64,000 nucleotides of DNA from a virus (IMGVR_UViG_3300006752_000018:28388-92387), one strand, 5' to 3'. Counted from the first letter of the stretch, positions 16,875-27,046 are shown. A program made the numbers and translations. The notes: a model not told the origin generated them from the letters alone.

Positions 16875-19800
16875 ATGGCAGAATTTAATATATCACGATT
16901 TAAATACGTTTGGAAAGGTCCGTGGGCTAACGGTACTTCATTTAGTCAAGATGATATTGCAGTCGTAGGTGGTAAAATTTATGTATGTCTCATAGGGCAT
17001 ATATCTTCGCTTTCTTCATTCGACGATGATCTAAACGCACTCGACCAGTATGGCAATCCAGAACCAAGATGGGTGTTAATGGCAGAAGGTCAACGCTGGA
17101 GAGGAAATTGGGCTGCTAGTACAAAGTATGAAACAAGTGAACTTATTAAATATGGCGCTACAATTTATAGCTGTATTGCAGGACATACAAGTGCAGCTTT
17201 AACAACAGATGGAGTTGCAGCAGACATTGAAAAGTGGACATTCATTGCTAAAACTTCTGATTGGAGAGCAAGTTGGACTGTATCTCGCAGCTATTTTGTA
17301 GGCGATGTGGTTACATATAATGGTGCTATATATCAGTGTATACAAGAACACACTTCAAGGTCAACTACCGAAGGATTAGAATCTGATCAAGAAAAATGGC
17401 TGTTAATTAATTCTTCTGATAATTATAGATTTACATGGGGCACTGGAAATAGATATGTACTAGGAGATGTTATAACATATGGTGGTAGAATATACCGCTG
17501 TACTACAGGACATACATCTAATGCTAACGAATTGTTAGGCTTGCCTATTGATTCTAGCAACTGGGAAATTGTATTAGACAGTACACGTTACAGAGGTAAT
17601 TATGCAAATGACACAGTATATCTACCTAATGATATTATAAAATGGAATAACAGTTTATTCATTACACAGGCAGTTGTAAGTAATTCAACATTTACACCAG
17701 GTAACTGGACACTTTATATTCCTGGAACAGGGTACGAAGCAGCGTATGATAAAACATTATCATATCAAATAGGAGATATGGTTTTATACGGAGGTTATAC
17801 TTATAGAAGTATTAGTAACTTAAATGTTGGAAATATTCCTTCTACTACTAGTGCGCAATGGACATTAGTGTCAACAAGTTACAACTTTAGAGGACAATGG
17901 ACTGCTGATACTTTATATAAAACCGGTGATGTAGCACGAGATGGCGGCGACTTATATGTTGCAACACAAGATACATCATCTTATCCGATTGAAGAACCAA
18001 CGACTATTACATACGAAGTTACAGTTAAAGAAGTAAACAGTGCAAACAGATATCATGTCAATGACATTCTTACTCCTAATTTATTTTTAGTAACAGGTAA
18101 CACATATATAATTGACCAGACAGATGTTACAAACAATACACATCCAATGTACTTTAGCACTATTGCTAACGGGCATCATGTTGACGGTTCTTATAATTAC
18201 CTTGCAGGACCTGTATATTTACTGGACGATATTGAAACTACACCTGAATTATATATAAGCGGCTTTAGTGCTGCTAATTCTAGAAAAATAAGAATTGAAC
18301 CGGAATTTAATTGGGGAGAATTTTATCCTGTATGTGCAAATCATAGCGGCATGTACAACTTTTCATCAATAACACCTACTAATGATAGCACAAGTTGGGA
18401 TAGAATAGTTAGAGGACAAGCATGGAAAGGTCCTTGGAATTCTACAAATAGATATGCACTAGGTGATGTATCAACCTATGCAGGAACAGCATATACTTGT
18501 GTACAAGCTCACAGAGGCGACGACAGTAGTTTAGTACGACCGGATATAGATGCTGACAACAGTTATTGGGAAGTGCTTATTTTAGGTAGTGCTACTAACG
18601 TTCTTATTAATGTAGGTGATATAAAATATAGAAGAGACACTGATGATTTAGCATTTCCTATCGGCACTGCTGGTAATACTCTAAAGGTCGATAATACAGC
18701 CCCGTCATTACCACCTATTGAATGGTCTGCATTCCAGGCTACACCTAAAGTTTACTATGTTAGTTTACTCGGAGCAGATACAATACAAAATGGTTCCGAA
18801 GGAGCACCATTTAGGACAATTAAATATGCATGTGAGTATATAGCAGCTGATGCTCCAGCTAGATCTCCTGCAACTCTTTTCCTCAAGACCGGAACATTTG
18901 AAGAAGAATTACCCATTGTTGTTCCAAGAGATGTTGCAATTGTAGGAGACGAATTACGAAGTGTAGCAATTAAACCAGCTACTGGATTTGAAACTGCAAA
19001 TATGTTTTATATGTCTAATGGCAGCGGGTTACGTAATTGCACCTTACAAGGGTTAAACGGGACACTAGGAGATCTAAACGAATACTTAACAAGAAGACCA
19101 ACCGCAGGTTCGTATGTAAGTTTAAATCCTGGAACAGGTCCAAACGACCAAACTGCTTGGATTGATAGTAAATCTCCTTATGTGCAAAATGTTTCAGCAT
19201 TTGGTACAGGATGTACTGGAATGAAAATTGACGGAGCTCTGCACAACGGAGGCTATAGATCAATGGTTGCAAACGATTTTACACAAATCTTAAGTGACGG
19301 CATTGGTTACTGGGCAAGCGGTGAAGGCAGATCAGAACTTGTTAGTGTGTTTACCTATTATTGTCATATAGGATATCTTGCAACAGGTGGCGGTAAATTA
19401 CGTGCTACAAATGGTAACAATTCGTATGGTCAATTTGGATCAGTAGCAGAAGGTGTAAATGATGAAGAATTGCCTATCACTGCTACATTAAATAACAGAG
19501 CTAAAGAAGCACAAGCATCTGAAGTTTACTCAGACGAAAATGGAAAAATTATCGGCCTATCCTATAGTCATGCTGGTCAAGATTACACATCAGCACAATA
19601 TATAATTACAGGTTCGGGCGTAGCAGGTAACTTAGAAGCACAGCATACTAGATATAAAGGTGTTTCAGAAATTAGAATTAAAGAACCAGAAGATTCTAGT
19701 AACATAGGCGGCGCTGATTATAGAAGAATAGAAAACAACGCTCAAATTGGTGGCTTAACTAGTATTACGTTATCAGCTTCAGAAATTATAGATGATAATA

Positions 19801-22013
19801 GTTATGTCGGTATGAATATTTTTATTAAAGCCGGTTTAGGTGCAGGACAATGGGGCAAAATAAGTGCATACGATCCTAGTACGAAAGTTGCTACTATAGA
19901 AAATATGTGGGGACAAACTGGTTGGAATACATTTGTTGCAGGCAAAGCTATAAGCACAACACTTGACGGTACTACTCGTTATGTAATTGAACCATATTTT
20001 GACATAGAAGATCCTGAATATAATTCATTTACTCAAGCAACTGGTAGTTTTAAAGAATTAGGTGCTGTCGCTTCTAACGGAAATGTGAATATTGCTACAA
20101 CATTAGGTTCAAATGTTGTTGCTTATTCAACAACAGGACAGACTTGGATCAATACAACGTTGCCTGCAAGTGCTGATTGGAAATCTGCAATTTGGACTGG
20201 CATTAAGTTCATGGCGTTTGCTACTACAGGAGAAGTAGCAGAATCATCAGACGGTATTAACTGGGCAACATCTAGTGCAGCACCAAATCTATCATACCAA
20301 GATGTTAAACGGTATAACGCTACATTGATTGCTGTTGCAACTGGAACACAAAACGTAGCTGTATCTACTGATAGCGGTGTTTCTTGGTCGCAACAAAATA
20401 CAGGTAAAGCAGGAGGCTTTAGCTTTGTAGCAGTTGACTCTAACAGATGGGTTATAGCTGATACAACTGGTGTTGTATATGATAGTGTTGATAATGGTGG
20501 CAGCTGGAGTGCGTTATCCGGAGGAAGTATTTTATCAACCTTAGCAGGATATGAATTAACAGACCTTGATGGCGGCTCTAATGCATTTGTTGCATGTGCT
20601 AGAGATATAGGCGGTATAAATCCGAGTTTACCTTTATACACAAGAAGCGTATATAATGAACCTTTACAGTTTAGTGTAGGTAATCATTTTAAAGGTGCAG
20701 AAGCTGATCCAAATGCAATTAGTGTAGGGGTATGGCGAATAGACATAAACAATGGCTTAATGATAGCAGTAGCAAATAACGGCGTTTTAAATGTTAGCCA
20801 AGATGCAATTAACTGGAGAGCTATTACACCTATCGGAGGACAAACTTGGTCAGCACTTTCATATGTTGAATATATCGGCGACGGTAATAGTCCTTACAGT
20901 GCATGGGTATTAGTTAACAATACAAGTTCTTCAAATATGCAATTCTTAGAGTATGGTGCAAGGGCTGTTGTTAGGCCCAATATAAAATCTAACAGAATTG
21001 ACGGATTCTTTATTTTAGACCCAGGCAGTAATTATCAAAATCCACCTGCATCAGAAATAATAGACAGTCAGTCTGTCACAGATGCACAGTATGATATGAG
21101 ACTTGCAAGCGGTGTCTTAGCACAGCCTAGTATATTAGATCCTGGATCATTGTATTTTAAAACAAGTGTAACTATAGACGGCGATGGATTTGCAGATCAA
21201 TTTCCAGTTGGCGGTATAGTCCAAGTTAGTAATTTGCTTAGAGCACCTGGACCAGGTGACGCTATAACATTTACAGGATTAGATAAACAATTTTATATAC
21301 AAAAAATTAGTAATTTACAAGGTACAGAACCTGCATTGTCTGCAGAATTCCAAATTACACCGCCGTTAGATATTAATGAAGCACCGGTGCATAATACATT
21401 TGTTAACATACGTCAAAACTTTAGTCAAGTACGATTAACTGGACACGATTTTTTAGACATAGGGTCCGGTAACTTTACTTCAACAGCATATCCACAAAGA
21501 TATACAGAAGGATTTACATCAGATAACGAAGTAAGACAAAATCAAGAAACAGCAGGATCCGGTGGTGGACGAGTATTTTATACGAGTACAGACCAAGACG
21601 GAAACTTTAGAGTTGGTGAATTGTTCAAAGTTGATCAGGCAACTGGTACAGTTACAATTAGTGCTTCACAGTTTGATTTGTCAGGCCTTGATGAACTTAG
21701 AATCGGTGGTATTGTACTAGGTGGTACAAACGCTGTCGTTAGAGAATTTAGTACAGATCCTACATTTGTAGATAATAGTGATAATGTTGTGCCTACACAA
21801 AAAGCAATAGCTGCATATATTACTAGTCGTATTTCAAGTGGCGGATCAATAATTAACGCAAACGCATTGCTTACAAGCCAATTACGTGTCGACATACAAG
21901 GAATAAATTTGAATGAAAATGCCACAGCAACACAAATTAATGTGGATGCTGCAATTAATCTGCAAAGTTATTCAGGGTTATATATAATGTCACAATTGTT
22001 TACGGCGCCTTAA
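16875..22013 (+). CDS. Giant fibre protein: carbohydrate-module repeats, cupredoxin-like, beta-helix and propeller domains
   Basis: 1712 residues; GGAAAG precedes the ATG. Eight repeats of about 45 residues (W+G.W...T.Y..GDVV.Y.G..Y.C) resemble CBM5/12-type chitin/carbohydrate modules: seven before residue 375 and one after about 515. Between them a cupredoxin-like domain (about 385-505) has His423, Cys487, His490 and Met493. Residues about 625-1050 look like a pectate-lyase-type beta-helix (YYVSLLGADT, AIVGDELRSV). Residues about 1055-1358 are WD/BNR-type propeller repeats (VAVSTDSGVSWSQQNTGKAG, ESSDGINWAT). The C-terminus has YTSTDQDGNFRVGELF, seen in many marine phage fibres. The 1420-residue neighbour is a paralogue lacking the propeller and cupredoxin parts. 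Probable host-glycan-binding fibre. Confidence 0.78.
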   Translation: MAEFNISRFKYVWKGPWANGTSFSQDDIAVVGGKIYVCLIGHISSLSSFDDDLNALDQYGNPEPRWVLMAEGQRWRGNWAASTKYETSELIKYGATIYSCIAGHTSAALTTDGVAADIEKWTFIAKTSDWRASWTVSRSYFVGDVVTYNGAIYQCIQEHTSRSTTEGLESDQEKWLLINSSDNYRFTWGTGNRYVLGDVITYGGRIYRCTTGHTSNANELLGLPIDSSNWEIVLDSTRYRGNYANDTVYLPNDIIKWNNSLFITQAVVSNSTFTPGNWTLYIPGTGYEAAYDKTLSYQIGDMVLYGGYTYRSISNLNVGNIPSTTSAQWTLVSTSYNFRGQWTADTLYKTGDVARDGGDLYVATQDTSSYPIEEPTTITYEVTVKEVNSANRYHVNDILTPNLFLVTGNTYIIDQTDVTNNTHPMYFSTIANGHHVDGSYNYLAGPVYLLDDIETTPELYISGFSAANSRKIRIEPEFNWGEFYPVCANHSGMYNFSSITPTNDSTSWDRIVRGQAWKGPWNSTNRYALGDVSTYAGTAYTCVQAHRGDDSSLVRPDIDADNSYWEVLILGSATNVLINVGDIKYRRDTDDLAFPIGTAGNTLKVDNTAPSLPPIEWSAFQATPKVYYVSLLGADTIQNGSEGAPFRTIKYACEYIAADAPARSPATLFLKTGTFEEELPIVVPRDVAIVGDELRSVAIKPATGFETANMFYMSNGSGLRNCTLQGLNGTLGDLNEYLTRRPTAGSYVSLNPGTGPNDQTAWIDSKSPYVQNVSAFGTGCTGMKIDGALHNGGYRSMVANDFTQILSDGIGYWASGEGRSELVSVFTYYCHIGYLATGGGKLRATNGNNSYGQFGSVAEGVNDEELPITATLNNRAKEAQASEVYSDENGKIIGLSYSHAGQDYTSAQYIITGSGVAGNLEAQHTRYKGVSEIRIKEPEDSSNIGGADYRRIENNAQIGGLTSITLSASEIIDDNSYVGMNIFIKAGLGAGQWGKISAYDPSTKVATIENMWGQTGWNTFVAGKAISTTLDGTTRYVIEPYFDIEDPEYNSFTQATGSFKELGAVASNGNVNIATTLGSNVVAYSTTGQTWINTTLPASADWKSAIWTGIKFMAFATTGEVAESSDGINWATSSAAPNLSYQDVKRYNATLIAVATGTQNVAVSTDSGVSWSQQNTGKAGGFSFVAVDSNRWVIADTTGVVYDSVDNGGSWSALSGGSILSTLAGYELTDLDGGSNAFVACARDIGGINPSLPLYTRSVYNEPLQFSVGNHFKGAEADPNAISVGVWRIDINNGLMIAVANNGVLNVSQDAINWRAITPIGGQTWSALSYVEYIGDGNSPYSAWVLVNNTSSSNMQFLEYGARAVVRPNIKSNRIDGFFILDPGSNYQNPPASEIIDSQSVTDAQYDMRLASGVLAQPSILDPGSLYFKTSVTIDGDGFADQFPVGGIVQVSNLLRAPGPGDAITFTGLDKQFYIQKISNLQGTEPALSAEFQITPPLDINEAPVHNTFVNIRQNFSQVRLTGHDFLDIGSGNFTSTAYPQRYTEGFTSDNEVRQNQETAGSGGGRVFYTSTDQDGNFRVGELFKVDQATGTVTISASQFDLSGLDELRIGGIVLGGTNAVVREFSTDPTFVDNSDNVVPTQKAIAAYITSRISSGGSIINANALLTSQLRVDIQGINLNENATATQINVDAAINLQSYSGLYIMSQLFTAP

Positions 22014-22024
22014 ATTTGGATAAG

Positions 22025-22032
22025 GATAAATA
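22025..22032 (+). promoter_or_regulatory. T4-like late promoter box
   Basis: GATAAATA in the 55-nt gap after the 1712-residue gene; 37 nt before the ATG at 22069, which has a strong AGGGGAGAG Shine-Dalgarno sequence. Confidence 0.6.
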
Positions 22033-22068
22033 ATATTAAGCAATTGCCTATAGGGGAGAGTGAACCGA

Positions 22069-25000
22069 ATGGCTGAATTTAAACTCGGTAGAATCAGATT
22101 TATCTGGAAGGGTACCTGGACCGCAGGTACTGAATATGTACGTGACGATATTGTATCGTATGGTGGTAAAACATTTATTGCCATCCTTGCACATACAGCA
22201 AGTAGTGATCTTGAAACAGATCTTAATGATGTCCAACCAAAATGGGAACAGTTCGGCGACGGTTTAGCATGGCGCGGCGATTGGAATGTTGCAACATATT
22301 ATAAAGTAAATGACATTGTTAAAAACGGCGGTTTCTTGTATATATGTAATACAGGACACACGTCTAATGCTGATGTCTTAATAGGTCTTGAAGGTAATCT
22401 TTCAAACTGGGATTTGTTTGCTGAAGGTTTAAATTACGCAGGAGCCTGGAGCACAAACACAAAATATAAAATCAATGATATTATAGCATATGGCACAGCT
22501 ACGTATATTTGTACACAAGCGCATACAAGTGCTGCAAATATTGTAGACGGGTTAGAAGTTGATGATTTAAAATGGTCAGTCTTTTCAAGAGGTATGGATT
22601 GGAAAGGTGTTTGGACAACAAGCACACGTTACAAAGAGTACGATGTTGTAAATTATTACGGAAGAATTTACATGTGCTCTACCGGACACACATCACAAGC
22701 TACTGTTGCAGCAGGTTTAGAAGATGATATTGTTAACTGGAATTTAATGTACGATGGCATTAATTACAGAGCAGCGTGGGCACCTACTACACGTTATACA
22801 GTAAACGATGTTGTAAAAAACGGACCTAGCTTATATATTTCCACAGCAGAACACACATCCACCGGGACATTTGCTGCTGATTCATCTAATTGGGATGTAT
22901 ATTTACCCGGCATAGAATTTGAAGATTCATGGAGCAATAGCACAATTTATCAACCTGGTGACATTGTAACATATGGTGGATATACGTATATCGCAAAATC
23001 AGATCACAGCAACAGTGTACCATCGACAACACCTGCAGACTGGGATTTATTTATAACTGGATTTAATTTAGAAGGCGACTGGGACATTGCTACAAATTAT
23101 AAAGTAGGTGATGTTATAAGATTAAACGGTTACACATATCTTTGTAATGCTGATAACGTCGGCAATATTCCGCCTAATGCAAGCTACTGGGACAAACTAA
23201 ACGAAGGCTTCTATTGGACTAGTGCATGGGCTGATGCAACGTCATATGTTGCAGGAGACGTGGTTAATTTTAGCGGAAATGCATATGTTTGTATCTTGGC
23301 ACACATAGCAGACATTGCGTCAAACAAACCAGATTTAGATACAAATGGTACATATTGGAATATTGTAAGTTCAACTGCGGAAGAAAATACACTTACAACT
23401 GACGGCGATATATTATATTATGCAGGGTCAGGACCGGCTAGATTACCAATAGGAAATCCAGGACAGGTATTAGCAGTTAATGCAAGTGCAACTGCGCCTG
23501 AATGGATTGATTTTGGATTTGTTGAAAACGTATTTTACGTAGCACCAAACGGAACAGATGCAGACGGATTTGGAACAACCTTAGATAGACCATATGCTAG
23601 TGTAGCATATTGTATGAATTACATTTTAACTTCAACTAGAAGACACAACGCAAAGGCATTATTAGATGCAAATGTAGATTTCATTGCAGCAGAAGTTGTA
23701 GAATGGACTGATTATCAGATTGCAAATAGTATTGCACCATTTACAAATGCATTTACATATGATAAGGCTTTGTGCTTGCGAGATATGAAAAAGATTGTAA
23801 AAGCAGTAGGATATGATATATCACATGGCGGAAATGTTGAAACAAGAAAAACAGCGCAATCATATTTTACCGCAGCAGGTGCAAGCTATATTCTTGGACA
23901 AGAAACAGAAACTGTTGCATCTATCAATTATAGTTTAGAAGTTGTTGATGCTGTGTTAAGCAATGTTGCTCCAGCTACAAACTATCAAACTGAAAACAGT
24001 GTTGCAACACCTGTAACACAAACTATTGACGGTACATTGACAGAAGAAGCTGATGCAGAAACTACATATGATACTTTAGTAGGGTTAATTACTGCATCTA
24101 TTACAGCTGGCAATACAAATTCTTTACCTGCAGAACAAGTTGTTAATACAACTGTATTTGTTAAAACAGGTGAGTACTTAGAGCAATTACCAATTTCTAT
24201 TCCTGCACATACAGCAATAGTAGGCGACGAGTTACGTTCTACAAAAATTAAGCCTGCTTCAGGCAATGAAACAGCAAATATGTTTTATGTAAGAAATGGT
24301 TGCGGAATAAGAAACTGTACACTTGCAGGCTTAACAGGATCACTTAGCGGAGCAAATGCGTTTGGTACAAGTCGTCCTAGTGCAGGCGCCTATGTAAGTT
24401 TAGATCCAGGTGAAGATGAAACAGATAGACTAGTTTGGATTCATAGTAAATCACCATACATACAAAATGTGTCAACATTTGGCACAGGCTGTATAGGGTT
24501 AAAAGTAGATGGCAACTTACATGATGGTGGTAACGACTCAATTGTTGCAAACGACTTTACACAAATCTTGAGCGATGGCATTGGATATTGGGTTACAAAC
24601 TTAGGTAGATCAGAGCTTGTTAGTGTGTTTACATACTACAACCATATTGGTTACCTTGCAGAAAACGGTGGTAAGATTCGTGCTACTAACGGTAACAACT
24701 CATATGGTGCATTTGGATCAGTAGCAGAAGGCATTGACTCAACAGAAGTGCCTAATACAAGTACAGTCAATAACTACTATACAGAAGCAAACGTTGCAGA
24801 GACTATTACCGACGGTGATAGAATTTTAGCACTAGAATATGCAAACTGTGGTGTATCATATACAACTGCAACTTATACATTTATTGGTGAAGGTATTGAC
24901 GTAGCAGTAGGCGCAATAGATACAAATGACGGCGGTATATTTGAAATAAGGTTGTTAAATAGTGCAGGAAATTATGGTGGTGCTGATTACCAAACATCTT

Positions 25001-26331
25001 TAAATAATGCACAAACAGGCACAACTACATCTATTACATTGTCAGCAACTGATACAGCAAATAGTGCTGATTATATTGGCATGGCTGTATATATTGAAGA
25101 CGGTGTCGGTGTTGGACAGTACGGGTATATTGATACATATAATGCAGGTACAAAACTAGCAACAATCAAAAAAATGAGCGACGACTCGTCTGGATGGGAT
25201 CATTTAGTTCCAGGTACTGCGGTTGAAGCTGCACTAGATCAAACATCTCAATATAGAGTTGAACCTAGAATATCAATCGGCGATCCTGTGTCAGGAACAA
25301 CTGCACGAGCAAGAGTTAAAGTTGCAAGCGGAAAAATATTCCAAATAACATTATTTGATCCAGGCAACGGATACGATCCACTTAACCCGCCAACAGTAAC
25401 TATAACAGATCCTATTAATACAATTGATGCACCATTAGAAGTAAGAATAGGTGACGGGGTATTAGGACCGCCTACCTTTAGTGATAGAGGTACAGGATAC
25501 GAAACATGTTCAACAGCTATTGACGGCGACGGTTATGCTGATGTAAAACAAAGCGGAAAATATTTATATGTAGAAGCATCTGTAAATGAGCCTTTACCTG
25601 GTTCAAACGTACAAATTGCAGGCGACTCGACTATATATAAACTAGTTGAAGTATTTGAACTTCAGGGATCTGGACCATATTCTGCTAGATTACAAGTAAG
25701 CCCAGAAATACCGGTAGACTCAGAGCCAGCGCATGGCGCACAGGTAACACTACGAATAAGATATTCTCAAGTACGTTTGACAGGACACGATTTCTTAGAT
25801 ATAGGTACTGGTAACTTTACTGATACTAACTATCCTGGAATTCCTGCAAATGCGCCTGACGCAGATGCTGAAACAAGAGAGTCTGGCGGTGGACGAGTAT
25901 TCTATACAAGTACAGACCAGGATGGTAACTTTAGAGTTGGCGACTTGTTTACAGTTGAACAGGCAACAGGTACTGCTACACTAGATGCTGATAACTTTAG
26001 TGTTAGTGGTCTACAAGAACTACAACTTGGTAGTGTTAGCTTAGGCGGTACAAGTGCTACAATTAGAGAATTTAGTACAGACGGAACTTTTGCAGCAGAT
26101 AGCGACAACATTGTTCCTACCCAAAGGGCTATAAGAACGTATATTAACGCACAAATTGGCGGTGGTGGTGCTACACTAAACGTTAACACATTAGTTGCCG
26201 GTAATATACAAATTACAGGAAATACAATTTCCACAACTGATAATTCTACAATTATTGTAGGAGCAACAACAAACTTCACCCAAGGGGTATCTGGAACACC
26301 ATTAGCGTTACAGTACTTTTTAAACGCATAG
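22069..26331 (+). CDS. Giant fibre protein: eight carbohydrate-module repeats, helical insert, beta-helix
   Basis: 1420 residues. The ATG at 22069 is chosen over an in-frame GTG at 22060 because the GTG lies inside the Shine-Dalgarno sequence, and because MAEFKLGRIRFIWKG then matches the paralogue's MAEFNISRFKYVWKG. Residues 1-445 hold eight W..W...T.Y..GD.V...G..Y.C modules. A beta-helix-like part starts near 487 (FYVAPNGTDADG) and is interrupted at about 520-694 by a helical insert (VDFIAAEVVEWTDYQIA, LCLRDMKKIVKAVGYD) that also occurs in the 2452-residue protein. The beta-helix resumes with AIVGDELRSTKIKPASGNE. The C-terminus again has YTSTDQDGNFRVGDLF and VPTQRAI. Likely a glycan-binding fibre. 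Confidence 0.78.
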   Translation: MAEFKLGRIRFIWKGTWTAGTEYVRDDIVSYGGKTFIAILAHTASSDLETDLNDVQPKWEQFGDGLAWRGDWNVATYYKVNDIVKNGGFLYICNTGHTSNADVLIGLEGNLSNWDLFAEGLNYAGAWSTNTKYKINDIIAYGTATYICTQAHTSAANIVDGLEVDDLKWSVFSRGMDWKGVWTTSTRYKEYDVVNYYGRIYMCSTGHTSQATVAAGLEDDIVNWNLMYDGINYRAAWAPTTRYTVNDVVKNGPSLYISTAEHTSTGTFAADSSNWDVYLPGIEFEDSWSNSTIYQPGDIVTYGGYTYIAKSDHSNSVPSTTPADWDLFITGFNLEGDWDIATNYKVGDVIRLNGYTYLCNADNVGNIPPNASYWDKLNEGFYWTSAWADATSYVAGDVVNFSGNAYVCILAHIADIASNKPDLDTNGTYWNIVSSTAEENTLTTDGDILYYAGSGPARLPIGNPGQVLAVNASATAPEWIDFGFVENVFYVAPNGTDADGFGTTLDRPYASVAYCMNYILTSTRRHNAKALLDANVDFIAAEVVEWTDYQIANSIAPFTNAFTYDKALCLRDMKKIVKAVGYDISHGGNVETRKTAQSYFTAAGASYILGQETETVASINYSLEVVDAVLSNVAPATNYQTENSVATPVTQTIDGTLTEEADAETTYDTLVGLITASITAGNTNSLPAEQVVNTTVFVKTGEYLEQLPISIPAHTAIVGDELRSTKIKPASGNETANMFYVRNGCGIRNCTLAGLTGSLSGANAFGTSRPSAGAYVSLDPGEDETDRLVWIHSKSPYIQNVSTFGTGCIGLKVDGNLHDGGNDSIVANDFTQILSDGIGYWVTNLGRSELVSVFTYYNHIGYLAENGGKIRATNGNNSYGAFGSVAEGIDSTEVPNTSTVNNYYTEANVAETITDGDRILALEYANCGVSYTTATYTFIGEGIDVAVGAIDTNDGGIFEIRLLNSAGNYGGADYQTSLNNAQTGTTTSITLSATDTANSADYIGMAVYIEDGVGVGQYGYIDTYNAGTKLATIKKMSDDSSGWDHLVPGTAVEAALDQTSQYRVEPRISIGDPVSGTTARARVKVASGKIFQITLFDPGNGYDPLNPPTVTITDPINTIDAPLEVRIGDGVLGPPTFSDRGTGYETCSTAIDGDGYADVKQSGKYLYVEASVNEPLPGSNVQIAGDSTIYKLVEVFELQGSGPYSARLQVSPEIPVDSEPAHGAQVTLRIRYSQVRLTGHDFLDIGTGNFTDTNYPGIPANAPDADAETRESGGGRVFYTSTDQDGNFRVGDLFTVEQATGTATLDADNFSVSGLQELQLGSVSLGGTSATIREFSTDGTFAADSDNIVPTQRAIRTYINAQIGGGGATLNVNTLVAGNIQITGNTISTTDNSTIIVGATTNFTQGVSGTPLALQYFLNA

Positions 26332-26346
26332 ATAAAGGAAAGAAAA

Positions 26347-26673
26347 ATGGCATCGGGAAGATTAGGCGCAAACGATCTAACAAGCGCAACAGACACAACA
26401 TTATATACTGTGCCTGCAGATACATTCACTATTGCTAGTGTGTCATTCTGTAACAGAGGTAACCAAACAATCACAGTAAGATTAGCTGTAGCTGACTTAG
26501 ACGTACCAGCTTTAGCAGAATACATAGAGTATGAAACAGAAATACCTCCAAAAGGAGTTTTGGAGAGAACGGGTATTGCACTTGGTGCAACCCAAAAGTT
26601 AGTTGTACGTGCAAACTCAGCTAACGTAAGTGCAGTAGGATTTGGTGTAGAAACACCATTACCTTCGTCTTGA
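26347..26673 (+). CDS. Small fibre-locus beta protein, paralogue of the gene at 3208
   Basis: 108 residues, starting 15 nt after the 1420-residue fibre gene, with AAAGGAAAG upstream. Its pattern YTVPADTFTIASVSFCNRGN, then IPPKGVLERTGIALG, then VRANSANVSAVGFGVE corresponds to the protein at 3208. It has one Cys and no transmembrane or signal segment. Genes of this size and pattern regularly follow fibre genes in marine T4-like phages. Function unknown; a small structural or joining protein is likely. Confidence 0.7.
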   Translation: MASGRLGANDLTSATDTTLYTVPADTFTIASVSFCNRGNQTITVRLAVADLDVPALAEYIEYETEIPPKGVLERTGIALGATQKLVVRANSANVSAVGFGVETPLPSS

Positions 26674-26680
26674 TAAATAC
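26672..26680 (+). promoter_or_regulatory. T4-like late promoter box
   Basis: GATAAATAC partly overlapping the stop of the preceding gene; 21 nt before the ATG at 26700, which has an AAGGAA Shine-Dalgarno sequence. It is the last box before the Cys-rich adhesin/chaperone array. Confidence 0.65.
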
Positions 26681-26699
26681 ATTGTAGTAAGGAATTAAA

Positions 26700-27032
26700 A
26701 TGGCAAGATACATTACAACGACAGGTTCAGCAAGCACTACAGTACGTACTGTAACTGGAAACACAGCAGCAGTAGCAAACGAACGTTTGCTAGTTGATAC
26801 AAGTTCAGCTACTGTTACAGTTACACTACCTAGTCAGGCAACAACATTAGTAAACGATACAATTCAGTTTATTGATGTCGCAGGAGATTTTGGTACGAAT
26901 AATTGTACTGTAGCAAGAAATGGGCATAACATACATGGCTTAGCAGAAGACTTAGCGTTAGACATTGGCAACAGTGCAGCTACCCTAGTTTATAGCGGAG
27001 CAACATATGGCTGGGTCCTAGCAGGATCATAA
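26700..27032 (+). CDS. Small virion-type beta protein, free form of the C-terminal domain of the gene at 4043
   Basis: 110 residues. The segments SATVTVTLPSQATTLVNDTI, FIDVAGDFGTNNCTV and YGWVLAGS align with AGAVSVNLPVSPSKGEEI, IVDIKGNFATNACTI and NGWILKDR at the end of the 320-residue protein at 4043. This is a domain that circulates in the fibre locus, both fused and alone. It is the first gene after a late promoter box and leads the unit that holds the Cys-rich adhesin candidates and chaperones. Its function is unknown. Confidence 0.7.
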   Translation: MARYITTTGSASTTVRTVTGNTAAVANERLLVDTSSATVTVTLPSQATTLVNDTIQFIDVAGDFGTNNCTVARNGHNIHGLAEDLALDIGNSAATLVYSGATYGWVLAGS

Positions 27033-27046
27033 TATAAGGAAGCATA

